64,000 bases of DNA from Hydractinia symbiolongicarpus (Eukaryota > Cnidaria > Hydrozoa > Anthoathecata > Hydractiniidae): positions 5,768,001 to 5,832,000 of the forward strand of contig NC_079889.1 in assembly GCF_029227915.1 (NCBI RefSeq), read 5' to 3'. Below the pieces are notes generated by a model. That model did not search any database and was not told where the DNA came from. It saw only the letters and a list, made by a program, of their open reading frames with translations. Position 1 is the stretch's first letter. The number at the start of each line of letters is the position of its first letter. The position numbers were made by a program, and so were the translations under genes. Positions 40,814 to 53,400 of this stretch are shown in pieces.

Positions 40814-42280
40814 AAATTTAATTTCAGTTCCTCCTAAATTACTCAAAAAATCTTTAACAGTCATTAATAGCCTATTTACCCTGTGCGAGTCCTGCTAATT
40901 TACCTACACAAAAGTCAGCCCATGCCTATTGTTGTGGAATCAAAACAACTATGTCATCAAAACAACTAAAAATGGAATCAAAACAACTATGTCACTAAGA
41001 AAGTGGTCTATAAGGCTTTGACTACTATGGGCATTATTACTATTTCTCATTTTCTGAAGAAATAATTAGTCTCTTGACGTGAAAATTTAGTATGTTATTG
41101 GCAGTTAACAGTACAGGATCTTTCCCCGATCAGGTGACTGTCCCACGATCGGGGTAAATCACCCGATCGAGTGAGTGCGCAACCTCTTATTCAGGTAAGT
41201 CTTTCCGATCGGGAGAGACTTACCTGAATCGGGTGAGTATTTTTTTTTTATTAAAATTGCTTTTTAAAAGGGCAAGCTGCTGGCCAAAAGTGCAATATAA
41301 TTTTTGTTTACATTAAGTCATAAACTTATTTTGCGCCGCTTCACTGATTAAAAAAAAAATTCACCGTGCCGTTCCAATGCTATTGATGATTTCTTGAGTT
41401 GGATTGACAACATGGTGCATATTTTCAGTCTAGGTTGCACATGTTGTACCTCTGAAGCTCATTTTAGTTGTCTTATAGACATGTACTTGGAATTAGTTTA
41501 GTAAGAAGCCAGTCTATATAGAGAAAAATGTGCATATTTTTTATCGTATCTGACAAAAAGTATGGTAGAGAAATATTGATATCTTTAACATAGCTAGCTA
41601 GTTAGCTGTCTCTAGAGCTTAAGCTGACTAGGTGCTAGGCAAGAACTAAGTCTCTCCCAAGCACCTTCGGTTTGTTTATGTATTTAGCTAGCTAAAAATT
41701 TACCGCCAGTTATGACTCACTCAATCGGATGGTCGTAAAAAATTGCCGCCAGTGCCGACTCTCTCGATCCAGTGGTTTACTCAATCGGGGGACACTCACC
41801 TGATCAGGGAAAGATCCCGTACTGGTTAATCCAACTTAGCTAAAGCTCTTTTCTTCATGGTCAGAGCTTCTTAATTCATGACAGTTCACTTCCTTTTTCA
41901 ATTCTCAACAAGAGTATTGTAACAAAAGAAAGATTTATTTAAGCAATGGTTAACTGAAACTGTGAACTTGTGTACTGTCCCGCATATCAGAGGTCTTCTG
42001 GACGTAGCTAAATAAATACACTTAGCTCTCAGTAACTTTTTAGTAACCTGTGCTAATCTTTTACATAAGAATTATTTAAAAGCATTCATAAACACACTGG
42101 CAATACCTTGTGGTCCAGTGACAAGTGAAAAAAGTCTGAGGAAAACCCACCTCGATCTACTGCGCTTATATATTGTCCAACGACTCCTTTTTCACCGTGC
42201 AAATTAAATCCATATCCTTTATCTCCACGCACCATGTGGCACATTCGAGGAGCTTTTATTAGTCCTACATCGTCTTCCAT
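31829..42280 (-). CDS. NHERF: NHERF-like scaffold, one PDZ domain and ezrin-binding C-terminus
   Basis: Membrane-cytoskeleton adaptor: the PDZ domain binds C-termini of transporters and receptors, and the tail binds FERM domains of ezrin/radixin/moesin. Two exons, 42280-42151 and 32616-31829, join in phase (GATCGAG|GTGGTCC) to 305 aa. The PDZ domain covers about residues 11-93, with carboxylate-binding loop GYGF at 22-25 and the NHERF-typical [13 protein letters not shown] in exon 2. The middle is acidic, Ser/Glu-rich and low in complexity. The last 13 residues ([13 protein letters not shown]) match the ezrin-binding motif of NHERF1/2, whose usual end is SNL. Vertebrate NHERF1/2 have two PDZ domains; only one is seen here. 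An additional symmetrical phase-1 PDZ exon hidden in the 9.5-kb intron is not excluded, but I found none. The start Met ([11 protein letters not shown]) lies just before the PDZ domain. Confidence 0.9.
34477..34671 (-). CDS. candidate short secreted peptide or first exon
   Basis: A 64-codon frame starting with ATG has a hydrophobic stretch at residues 7-25 (ending LTAFDAAG), like a signal peptide. A Lys-rich segment with dibasic sites (NKR, QKK) and a single Cys follow. No upstream or downstream exon was identified and A+T-rich DNA easily makes such frames, so this is weak. Confidence 0.15.
   Translation of the reverse strand: MVNHAAMIWCAKIFLFGIFFLTAFDAAGDANKESFEKNKRLLLKNKNEQKKSAHCFNRVNPRFV
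35119..36035. mobile_element. TIR element, about 0.9 kb
   Basis: The 17-bp word tcagtctttttcaggaa at 35119-35135 recurs in reverse complement at 36019-36035. Next to each are related GTGTGCGAT words. A 62-codon minus-strand frame at 35711-35896 ([14 protein letters not shown]...) lies inside and is not recognised. Probably a non-autonomous DNA transposon. Confidence 0.5.
37485..37700 (-). mobile_element. old LINE 3' fragment
   Basis: Clearly related to 51439-51630 of the LINE in the ACTL6A intron: shared order of words such as 'acatccacctaaccattct' and 'tctcatacaagctacc'. It is diverged and gapped, with no open frame. It is an older copy of the same family. Confidence 0.75.
38333..38758 (-). 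mobile_element. LINE 3'-end fragment, same family as 51131-53830
   Basis: Encodes about 130 residues (38750-38358) matching the C-terminus of the LINE polymerase ORF in this window ([18 protein letters not shown], then [13 protein letters not shown]). It ends in a (GAT)n tail, seen here as atcatcatc at 38332. It is a 5'-truncated copy, as usual for target-primed reverse transcription. Confidence 0.92.
38765..39990 (+). mobile_element. degenerate second LINE, endonuclease and RT remnants
   Basis: On the plus strand, broken frames near 38790-39000 resemble an AP-endonuclease N-terminus (NING..., [11 protein letters not shown], then RKDRSTG...). Near 39505-39620 a frame reads [18 protein letters not shown] followed by VDDT, matching the RT block with xxGPxLF and [A/V]DDT. 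A further 48-codon open stretch lies at 39810-39960. Frameshifts and stops are frequent. It abuts the oppositely oriented LINE fragment on its left. Confidence 0.65.
40758..40809. repeat. (TA)n dinucleotide run
   Basis: An uninterrupted alternating TA tract of about 50 bases inside the NHERF-like intron. Confidence 0.97.
41111..41816. mobile_element. MITE-like element with 29-bp TIRs
   Basis: The left end CAGTACAGGATCTTTCC and on to GATCAGGTGA recurs inverted at the right end (TCACCTGATC... then GTACTG). Both ends are flanked by GTTAA, a plausible target-site duplication. Inside, 41192-41240 forms a strong hairpin (ttcaggtaagtct with agacttacctgaa), and GATCGGG words recur near both ends. 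There is no coding capacity. Confidence 0.75.
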
Positions 42281-42838
42281 ACTGCAAACTTTATCTAATC
42301 TAACTGATGTCTTCGTTGTTATGATGCTCGTTTTGTAACTCCTTTTCCACCACAAAGTTCACAGCCTGCATATCACGGTCCACAATCTATCGGTGTAGAA
42401 AATTCAGGACCTGGGACCTATAATGCAGCTCATGACGGCGGGGCTAAATAATTGAAATGCGACGATCGTGTTGGTTTGTTGCATGAAGTCTATTGTACAA
42501 CTTTTAGTTCCTACTATAATCATAGGAACTAATTCTCACTAACTTAACAAGTTTAAATGTTGCGCGCGAGACAATTAACTTCTTGAATTTAATATGAAAT
42601 ATTCATTTTTAACAGCAACTTCATTTGTTCAACCATGTTTTAAATGTCATCGCATTTTTTAAAAGATTTGTGGATTACTTAAATCGCTTTTAAGAATTAT
42701 TTAAGGCCTAAAAATGTAAATTTTCTAAGAATCGTGAGGCTCAAAACAAAAATCTCAAGTCTCATGAAAAATATGTAGTGTAAGATAAATCAAAGGGATG
42801 TGCATATTATTATTTTTTTAAAAAATACAAATACGTGG

Positions 42839-42955
42839 CAACCTCGTCCCCAGGCCCATTTTTCTCTTTCTGACAATCTCGGACGGCGAGAAGAATTTCT
42901 TCGCGCCGTCCCGGATATTAAAAAAGCGAAAAATTGCCCTGGGAACGAGGTTGAC
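42839..42955. mobile_element. short palindromic MITE
   Basis: About 115 bp whose ends are inverse of each other (CAACCTCGTCCCCAGG at left, CCTGGGAACGAGGTTG at right), continuing inward as ATTTTTC and GAAAAAT, with a second inner palindrome GGACGGCG...CGCCGTCC. It lies just upstream of the NHERF-like gene. Confidence 0.75.
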
Positions 42956-44438
42956 ATACGCGGGAAAATGTACAATATGACATAATAATTTTTAATCTTT
43001 ACTAATTAAAACCAAGCTTTAAGATTCCCAGTTTATATCATAGTTAAAATAAGAAATTGAATTCTCAAGTATGAGCAATGTTTTAGGAGGTGTATGTCCA
43101 AACCCCTAACATCGTGGGCTGCCTTCACAGAGTAATTTCCTAAAAAATGCGAACCTAACAACGTCTGATTACCCTAGCTACTGGTTCAATTCAATGAAGT
43201 TGCTTTAGCAAATCTCTAACAAATCTCTATGCTGGGACAACAACCGTCGAAATCTTTTGCACATGACAGAGTTACGGTAGGTTTAATCTCAAAGAGCTCT
43301 GGGGACGAGAATGAGTCCAATGGATGAACCCCAACTCTGCTGAACTTTACCCACGAGCGTCTGTCAGTTTTACAGCTAGTAAATTTGACTCTGTAAAGAC
43401 GTTTGTTGTTAAGGTGTCCGCTATAAACCCTCCGCAGCACATGAGAGATTTGACCGTCACATTTGTTATTGAGAGATGACCGTATCCATCGCCAGGGCCT
43501 CCTAGCCACTCTTAGCCGTTATTACAAAGCAGCTAACAATACAGCTATCAAACTAATCATAAACACCCTTGGAACAGGGTTAAGGTGGCCTCTTTCAACT
43601 TTCCGCCATATAGATGTTTGTTTAACATGGGAGTTTAACATTAGTGACAGTCTCTAAGGTCACTATATCATACCAGATACCGACTATTTTTAAGTTCCCC
43701 GGCCTTAGATTTCATAATTTTTATGCGAAATCAAGGTTCAAATATTTGTGATAAAAGTGAACCAGTGCTACCACAGTTTTCATGCGTGTATCTGCAAGCA
43801 GAATTTGATACACAGTCGTTAGAACTGCAAATCACAAACGAAGCCAGTGAGGCATAATATGCTAATGATCTACCCGAAGACCAGGATTGCCTGTAAATAC
43901 AGATGTAAGCTTTTCCTTTTAGGCATTTTCAGATATTTGTATAAAACATGAACCTGTCATTTTTTTACTTATATTTCCATTGGAATTAGAAGTGTCGCTG
44001 TTTTAATCTGAATACTATTAAATTTGAGCAGACTTCCAAGCCTCAGGGATTTTCGGGATTGTGCGTAACGACTGGCGGGAACTAACTAAAAGTTGAATTG
44101 TATCATGTGATTTTTATAGGATAATTTCATTGGACAAGTGGCATGGCTGTTTTTCTTCTTCAGTGTATATGTAAATGATATGTTTAACTGCACAGGATAG
44201 TCCAAAGGTTTCTTGTAAAGAAAAGTCACTCAAACTTTAAAATAGACATCACTCACTTAGTGGCCTAACATAATCATTTCTTAATACATATATTTTTATT
44301 TATTTTTACAGCCATTAAAGTAATAAAAACACAGTTTCCCGCGAACGTCTTGGTGCAAATAAATAACTACTGTTTTTTTGGAGTAAATAAACGGAGTAGA
44401 TCGATTGAGTGATTGAGTGTTTGAGATCGATGGTACCA
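42956..44438. other. intergenic region between ACTL6A and NHERF-like gene
   Basis: About 1.5 kb. A 97-codon minus-strand frame at 43216-43509 and an overlapping plus-strand frame at 43463-43657 sit in a more G+C-balanced patch that could be a decayed coding or transposon fragment. I recognise no domain. Confidence 0.35.
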
Positions 44439-47400
44439 TCAGGGACATTTTTTATCGATGATCGATTTTCCTAATTCGTCATACTCTTGTTTCGATACCC
44501 ACATTTGTTGAAATGAACCCTGCAAAGAATAAAGACAAAGTCAAGGAAAGTCAAAAAAATAACTTTTTACAAATTAGGCGTATATATATTTTCTAACCAG
44601 TGAACCAAGAATTGATCCTCCAATCCACGAGCTGAATCTTCTCTCAGATGATTGATTGTTTGAAACCAACTTTAATCGCATGTTCTGAAACACAAAGAAT
44701 TCTGCATTTTTACTGTCTGGCTGCTTCAATTGACAGCAAAAAAAGGGAAGAAGAAAGATTGTGCTTTTAAAACAATACTTAACACTATTTGGTATGGGCT
44801 TTTTTGACCCTTGTAAGTATAGGGGGGCATAACGTGCCCGCGGGCTGTAACTTTTGTTCAGTTTGGTTTTAAGTGACAAAACTTGGCACAAAGAAGCACC
44901 AATATGTTTTAACTTAATTAGTGACAAAATATTTAGGTTGACATGTCATCACAGGAAGTGATGACGTCATAATGTGACAATGGTTGAAGATATGTCTTTC
45001 TTGGAAATTCTCGTTTTTTTATCTTTTTTAAAACTATTTACAGTACTAGTCATTAAAAAAGTAATATAAGAATGTAAGATATTATTAGGAACATTAACAG
45101 GTGGTATAAAGACAAAGGATTTCTCTAAGGAGAAAATGGAAATCGATCAGAATTCAAATCTTCAAGAATTTTTTTGGAAAAATCTATATTTGAGAACCTT
45201 AGTGTTAGTAGCTGTCATGGAATAAAACTTGGTATATCTATTAGAACTTACGTCGGTAGCTACTCAATAAAGACAATTTGGATTGACATGGGACAAAATG
45301 ACCTATGGCGTTATCATATGACAATAGAAATAGAGAAATAGGAAATTACAAACATTCTGGTCTGTAAATTACCAATATTCCGGTCTGCAAATTACACAGT
45401 ATGCATGTCAATATTGTATGATGACTTTTTGTCACTATCACATACATAATCGCATATTTATACAACTGGTTAGTTTAGAAAACATTTATTGTTAGCACTA
45501 CAATAAAAAAGTTGATGTGACCCCCTGTCAAAAAGGACATGACATTGACAGGACAATTTTTTGAAAATTTTTTTTCATTTTCCATGTCCAATAAAAGTTA
45601 GGAAAAGTCACAAAATTTCAGGTAATTTCATCCAGTATTTAAAAAGTTATTAGAATTTGAAAATGCCGCGGGCGCTTTATGCCCCCCCCCCCCCCCCCAA
45701 TAGCAAATAGGGTTAAACACCCCTACAACGAGATTATAAAATAATTAACAAAAGCTTCTAGTTTTACCAGATTAACCTTGAAAACTGTCTATTCTTTTTA
45801 CTTTTAACTGAAAACTGTTAGATCGTAGAAGCATACAATTTAATCTTAAAGGATGTTTAACTGAGTATGGGCGCTAACATAATGTTAAAGAATGTTTAAC
45901 TGGGTATGAGCGCTGATATCATTTTAAAGGATGTTTAACTGAGTATGGGCGCTAACATAATATTAAAGGATGCTCAGCTGAGTATGGGCGCTAACATAAT
46001 CTTAAAGGATGTTTAACTGAGTATGGGCGCTGACATAAGGGAGGCTTTATGTGATTGGGATGCGGATAAACCGATGCATTACGGTACAATAAACAAAAAC
46101 AATCAATAAATTAATGTGTACTTACATTCGGTGTCCTTTGAAGAAGTTCCCGATTTAGTCGGTCAACGAATCCGTTTATTAAGGTTGTTCCTCCGACCAC
46201 AATAACACTATTGTATAAACCCTACAGTAAAATATGAAAATCGCAGGTTGACAACAAGGAGAAACAATTGTACACATAAAACAACATAAATGTCAAGTGT
46301 AAATTCAAAATAAGAACTGCATTTAAACCTTGTGAAAGGTTACTAAACAAGATGTGGCGCCACTTACCGGACGAATGTCGATATCACACATTCCAATGCT
46401 TGTGTTGATAACATGTGGTGCTCCCAGGAGAGTAGTGTTCTCAAAACCCTAAGAAAATTAACATCTTTTATTTACTTATAACCGATTTAATGCGCGACGT
46501 AAAGAGCTCGCATAAACCGCAATATTTTTTTCTAGACAGTACCAGACCGAGCTTTAGATTTTATTTGCCTGGGAAGAAAAAAGCAAAGTTGCATTCCCTT
46601 ATCATCAACTTTCATCATGTATGAAACGTTACCTTGATATTGTTGATATGTGAAGTGTCGAACAGACATTCGCTGATACGAAATCTCTCCACGCCTATCT
46701 GTCGGCTATAACCGTTCGGAAACTCGTATAAAATACTCGGCACTGTTTCTAATTCACTAGAAATAAAATTTCAGAATTAACACTTTACTGACGTAAATGT
46801 AAGCTAGTAGTAAAAGAAAATAAAACAGCATTGATCTACCCTGGAAAAATACGTACAAGTTTTTTAATAACACGCCGTTTTTTTAGATCAGTGTTACACT
46901 AGCAATATTTAAAATATTGTTTATTGACGGGTGTGAACTAAGCTTTGACCAAGAAAGACGTTTTCAAACAACCTCTTCACAGTCCCTTTGAACAAAAGAG
47001 AAAGCCATGGAAACGAGGTTAGTTTTCAAACACAAAAACCAAAACTATTTGAAGTTATAGATTCCATAATTTCGAACTAATACTCCCGTAACAGTGGGTC
47101 GCGAGTTTTGGGACTTTTACCCAGGCGTAGGTTTTAAATATACTGCTTGTGAAAAAAAACGTCCGCCTAAACTTTTAAAAACAGCATCGTCCTATTTCGA
47201 AAAAGCCATTGCAAATAACATACAAAAAGCATACCTTCTAATGAAAGGACTGTCTGATACTTGCAACACACATTTTTGAAAATCTTGCATTAGCATCTAT
47301 AGAAAACACAAGTACTATAACCCTTGCAAAGCAGTATCACTATCATTACTAAAAACAACCCATACTTTGTTCATGTAATTTTTATAAGAATGAGTTAACT

Positions 47401-50400
47401 TTGGTAGATTCCGAAGCGTGTAAACTGGAGCTTCTTCTTCTTCAACTTCTTCCTAACAGGAAGAAAGCGCAAAACATCAAAAATTAGAAACATTACACGA
47501 AGAGGCTAGCGATAGAGGAAAACTTACTTTACTTTTTATGGCATACGAAGGTATTAATTCCACACCCCATTCCGCTAGCAATTCTGTACATTGACCTGTC
47601 AAGACATCACCAGCTACTGGAGAACGAACAATGCCTGTGGAAAAATTGTCACAATTTTTGTTGACAATTATATCACTATAGGTTTTTATTTCCTTTGCTG
47701 AGAACAAAGAACGACATATAAAAATCGGTTTCGATTTAAATTAATAAGCATCAAAATGACATCGGGTAGTACACAAACCAAATCAAATACTAACCAATAA
47801 TACAATACAATACAATATACTGGGAATAGAAAGCAACATCATCCTTTTTTACCAATACGAAATATTTTGTCGACAAATAAAACATAAACGATACCCTTCT
47901 GAAGGACAAATCCATCGTGCACTGGTATGGCACTTGTGTGTGTGGCTCCTGAGTCCAAAATCAAACCGGTCGAACGACCGTTTGCAAATGCTGATAACAC
48001 AGCATTTTTGCACAGGAAGAAGGCTGGAATGTTATATTTTTCAAACATCAGCTCTGTAAGTGTTTCCCGTTTCTCTTTCACATTCCACTAAATAAAAATT
48101 AATCATGAGTGAAAATTTGTCAACTATACCCGCTTCATTCAAAGCAACCCTATTTCCGGGGTCAGCCTTTATGTTGCTTAGTGAAGAGGGCCAATTTCAC
48201 CCTTAAGTTTCTCAACTGCTTGCTTAACAACTATTTTTCTACTGAGACAGTACTGTCAAATGAACCCTGAATTTTTTTGATTGTGTTTGTCAGTAGCCAG
48301 CGAAACACAAACGCAAGGAAAAAGTGTTCAGGGTAGGAATGTAAGGTCAGAAGGTAGCTAGACAAGTTGATAAATCTTTGGCGTTATTTAAAAAAAAATT
48401 AAATCGGTTAACGACAACAACAGTTAAATCAGTTAACGACAACAACAGTTAAATTAGTTAAACGACAGCAACAGTTAAATTAGTTAAACGACAGCTACAG
48501 TTAAACCGGTAAACAACAACTACAGTTAAATCAGTTAAACGACAACTACAGCTAAATCGGTTAATGACAACTACAGTTAAATCGGTTAAACGACAACTAC
48601 AGTTAAATCGGTTAATGACAACTACAGTTAAATCGGTTAAACGACAACTACAGTTAAATCGGTTAACGACAACAACAGTTAAATCGGTTAACGACAACTA
48701 CAGTTAAATCGGTTAACGACAACAACAGTTAAATCGGTTAAACGACAACAACAGTTAAATCGGTTAACGACAACAACAGTTAAATCGGTTAAACGACAAC
48801 AACAGTTAAATCGGTTAAACGACAACAACAGTTAAATCGGTTAACGACAACAACAGTTAAATCGGTTAAACGACAACAACAGTTAAATCGGTTAAACCAC
48901 AACAACAGTTAAATCGGTTAAACGACAACAACAGTTAAATCGGTTAAACAACAACAGCAGTTAAATCGGTTAAACGACAACAACAGTTAAATCGGTTAAA
49001 CGACAACAACAGTTAAATCGGTTAACGACAACAACAGTTAAATCGGTTAAACGACAACAACAGTTAAATCGGTTAAACAACAACAACATTTAAATCGGTT
49101 AAACCACAACTACAGTTAAATCGGTTAAACGACAACAACAGTTAAATCGGTTAAACGACAACAGCAGTTAAATCGGTTTACGACAACTACAGTTAAATCG
49201 GTTAACGACAACAACAGTTAAATCAGTTAACGACAACAACAGTTAAATCGGTTAAACGACAACAACAGTTAAATCGGTTAAACGACAACAACAGTTAAAT
49301 CGGTTAAACAACAACTACAGTTAAATCGGTTAAACGACAACAACAGTTAAATCGGTTAACGACAACTACAGTTAAATCGGTTAACGACAACAACAGTTAA
49401 ATCAGTTAACGACAACAACAGTTAAATCGGTTAAACGACAACAACAGTTAAATCGGTTAAACAACAACTACAGCTAAATTGGTTAAACGACAACAACATT
49501 TAAATCGGTTAAACCACAACTACAGTTAAATCGGTTAAACCACAACAACAGTTAAATCGGTTAAACAACAACTACAGTTAAATCGGTTAAACGACAACAA
49601 CAGTTAAATCGGTTAACGACAACTACAGTTAAATCGGTTAACGACAACAACAGTTAAATCAGTTAACGACAACAACAGTTAAATCGGTTAAACGACAACA
49701 ACAGTTAAATCGGTTAAACAACAACTACAGCTAAATTGGTTAAACGACAACAACAGTTAAATCGGTTAAACGACAACAACAGTTAAATCGGTTAAACGAC
49801 AACAACAGTTAAATCGGTTAAACAACAACTACAGCTAAATCATTTAAACCACAGATACAGTTAAATCAGTTAAATGGCAACTATGTTGTCATTTTCTCAA
49901 TTCTTTTATGTTAAGCAACTGAGATATTAAAAGTCATAAAAATAGGATGTTCATATATCCAACAAAGCAAACACAGCTACTTTTTCCATGTACTAAATAA
50001 CTACGACCTGGTATGGAAAGGGTATGCATGCAGTATGCATTATGATAAAATGAAGCATTCCAACAAATTATTTGATCATTTTAAGAAAACTTATTTGGGG
50101 AAAAAGCAACGACACACCAAACAACAATTGGGCTATAGGGGTTTCCTAACTAGCACTATCTACAGCTACAGCAAGTCGAAAAATAAAAAATTGGTAAACA
50201 GCGAAAAGATGTTATTTGGCTTTATTTCGCGGAGTAAAAGATGCTCGGAGTGGCGTCGTAGTTGAATTTACTCTTTTGCTTAAAGAGCAAAGAAAATTTA
50301 AAACAAGAATTATTTTTTACTAGACTTCTTCCATATTTTATGCACCCGCAATGTAATTTTGGGGAAACTGCGTTAATACACCTTTCCCGAATTTCATAAA

Positions 50401-53400
50401 TTACGTCATCCCAAATTTTATAATGTTTCTGTGCTCTTTAAATAATGATATTCAGATAGAATATTAAATTATCATGAGAAAAATGAAGTTTTTAGAGCAA
50501 TATAATATTCTGGTCGGATTTTATTTGAATTTGAGGAAAATAATTATTGTGAAAAGAGGCTATTCTTTATGAAGCTTTATGAAGGGTTTGACCGTAACTT
50601 TTATCCCGATATTAAGGCACTTAACGAATAAAGATAGTTACGAATAAGGTAATTTGTTCTACCTTTTGCTAAGAAACTAAGGGATAAGAATCACTTTTAG
50701 TATGGACCTTTTTTAATTGAGTTTGACATAATTAGGAAATTCAGGAAAGGTCTATTGTATGCGTTTAAAATGTAAAATTTTACATACGTTGACTTTCCGA
50801 GAAAGGGGTTTTTAAAACAATCACAAAAAAATTATACCGGTGCTTCTGACATCAGCACTGGATGTGCTTCGGATTTGTCACGTATATGGTCCTTATAAAT
50901 GTGGTTTAACAATTTTTCAAACAAATCCCATTCTTCAATCATGCCATCTTTGAGTGGCGTGGCCATGTCTTTGTTGGAGATAGGAAACACATGTTGTGGA
51001 TCAAAATGATATCTTCGCGAGCTTGGTGTTAATGTTGTGCTGTCTAAAAAAGTGAGGAACAGAGAAAACAAGTTATTGATCATGGAATAAGGCTACAACA
51101 TCAATGTTTTGTGCGAAAAAGGCATAGGTCATCATCATCATCACCATCATTCTCGGCTTAACGTTCGTTTTCCATGCTAACATGGGTTGGACGGGGTATA
51201 TTAATGACCCTCTTCCAATCTGATCTTGACTGTGTTAGATCTAAACTCAACTTCCTCTCTATCAAGTCTGTCCTTATAACCTCCTGCCAAGTCTTTCTTG
51301 GTCTGCCTCTGGGCTTTGCCCCAGGAACTATCAAGTTTCTACACTTCCTTACCCAATTATCCCCCTCCATTCTTTCTAACTGCGCCAGCCAATTCAATCT
51401 TCTTATCTGGATAACATCTTTAATTCTACGGATACTTAGCCTGCTTCTTAGCTCATCTGAACTCTTTCTGTCTCCCAGACTGGCGTTACACATCCACCTA
51501 ACCACTCTCATATCATTCCTTTCTAAACGGTCAAGATCTTCCTGCTTCACTGCCCATGTCTCACTACTGTACAACATAACACTTCTTACACAGGCCTCAT
51601 ACAACCTACCTTTTAACTCAATTGACAAGACTCTCCTAGTCAACAAAGGAAGTAACTCTCTGAACTTTTTCCAAGCAGAACCTATCCTGCGAGTAACACT
51701 TTTTCCAACACCCCCTTCACTGCCCAACATATCACCTAAGTAACAGAAGTTCTCAACTATCTCTAACAAGCCACTGTTGTACATCATTGAAGCTGGAAAT
51801 ACTTCATTCTTTATAATCTCACCTTTGCAACGCTTGCATACAAACTGAATGTAAGCTCTTAACCTTCCACCAATACTACTGCACTTCTTATGTACCCAAT
51901 GCTTGCAAGTCTGACAAAAAATTGAGTTACTACCAACTCCTTTCCTGCAAACTCCACAAGACCACTTTCCAACTACAAGGTCACACTTGGATGCAATGCT
52001 ACTAATCATGACTTTAGACTTTGCTGTGTTCACCCTTAGTCCTTTCTCTTCTTTTCCTTTCTTCCACTTCTCAAACTTTTCAACTAATTCTTCCATTAAC
52101 TCTGCTATGAGAACCAAATCATCTGCATACAATAACTCCCATGGACAACCTGTTCTTGCACTTCCAAGACTAGAACAAACAACAAAGGACTAAGTACAGA
52201 ACCCTGATGTACACCAACATTTACACTAAATTCATCACTAAGTGAATCGTTAATCCTGACACGACTTCTAGCATTGCTGTACATAGACTGTACCATCGTA
52301 ACTAGCCACTCATCCACACCTAATTTTCTCATAGCCCACCAAATAACTTTATGTGGCACTCTATCAAAAGCTTTCTCTAAATCTACAAAGGCAAAATAGA
52401 GATTCTTTCTCTTTCCTAAATACTTTTCCTGAAGCTGTCTGAGTAAAAATATTGCATCTGTAGTGCCACGCCCTGGAACAAAACCAAATTGCATCTTATC
52501 TATATCAATTCTTTCTCTAAGTAACTTATCAATCACTCTTTCAATAACTTTTATTACTTGATCAACCAACTTCAAACCTCTATAGTTACCTCTTTCTAAT
52601 GCATCACCCTTGCCCTTGAAACAATTCACTATTACACTCGACTGCCACTCACTCGGAATAGCACCACCCTTTATAATCTGATTAGCAAGACATGTAATAA
52701 GCTCAACTCCAATATATCCAGATGCTTTTACCATCTCTGCAACAATACCTGATACTCCTGCAGTCTTGCCAATCTTCAATTTCCTAATAGCCTTCACTAC
52801 CCATTCTGTCTTGATCTGCATAGCTGGCCCTTCTACAACATCATCATCAGACAAATTATCCTCATCCCAATCAAACTCAGTGTTAAGCAACCTCTGATAA
52901 TAATTCTTCCAAGCTACCCTTTTCTCCTCCTCTGTGCTAGCCAAAACACCTTCATCACTACGTATACACTTCTCACCTACAACATCTTGATTAGTCTTCT
53001 TCATTTGCTTTGCTATCTTGAATACCTCATTGCGCTGGTCTTCCCTTCTTAACACATCTGCAAATCTGTTTCTGTCTGCTTCTGATTTTGCCTTATACAC
53101 TGCTGTACGAGCACGACGCTTAGCTTCTAAGTAAATATTTTTACTACCACCTGACTTCCACTCTTTCCAAAGTTCCCTCTTTTCCTTTATACACTGGTCA
53201 ACCTCATTATTCAACCACCAGGCCTGTCTATGTCTAGCTGGTCCTTTCGTCCACCCACAGGTATCATCAGAAGCTTCTAGAAGACAATTCTTCAAAGTAG
53301 TCCAAGTACTTTCAACATTGTCTCTATCACACTGACCATTGTGGGCTAACTGCTGAACATTTGCACTAAATTGTCTTGCTACAATCTCTTCCTTCAGCTT

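Larger units (their letters stand above)
32617..42150. other. NHERF-like intron 1, rich in decayed mobile elements
   Basis: 9.5 kb containing a TIR element (35119-36035), three LINE remnants (37485-37700, 38333-38758, 38765-39990), a (TA)n run (40758-40809) and a TIR element (41111-41816). The rest is A+T-rich with nothing recognised. Confidence 0.7.

Noticed and set aside
48458-48697. 79-codon repetitive frame
   Set aside because: Part of the 26-bp satellite, no coding signature.
48396-49885. CRISPR array
   Set aside because: Contiguous 26-bp satellite with no spacers and no cas genes.
51174-51743. 189-codon plus-strand frame
   Set aside because: Antisense shadow of the LINE reverse-transcriptase ORF.
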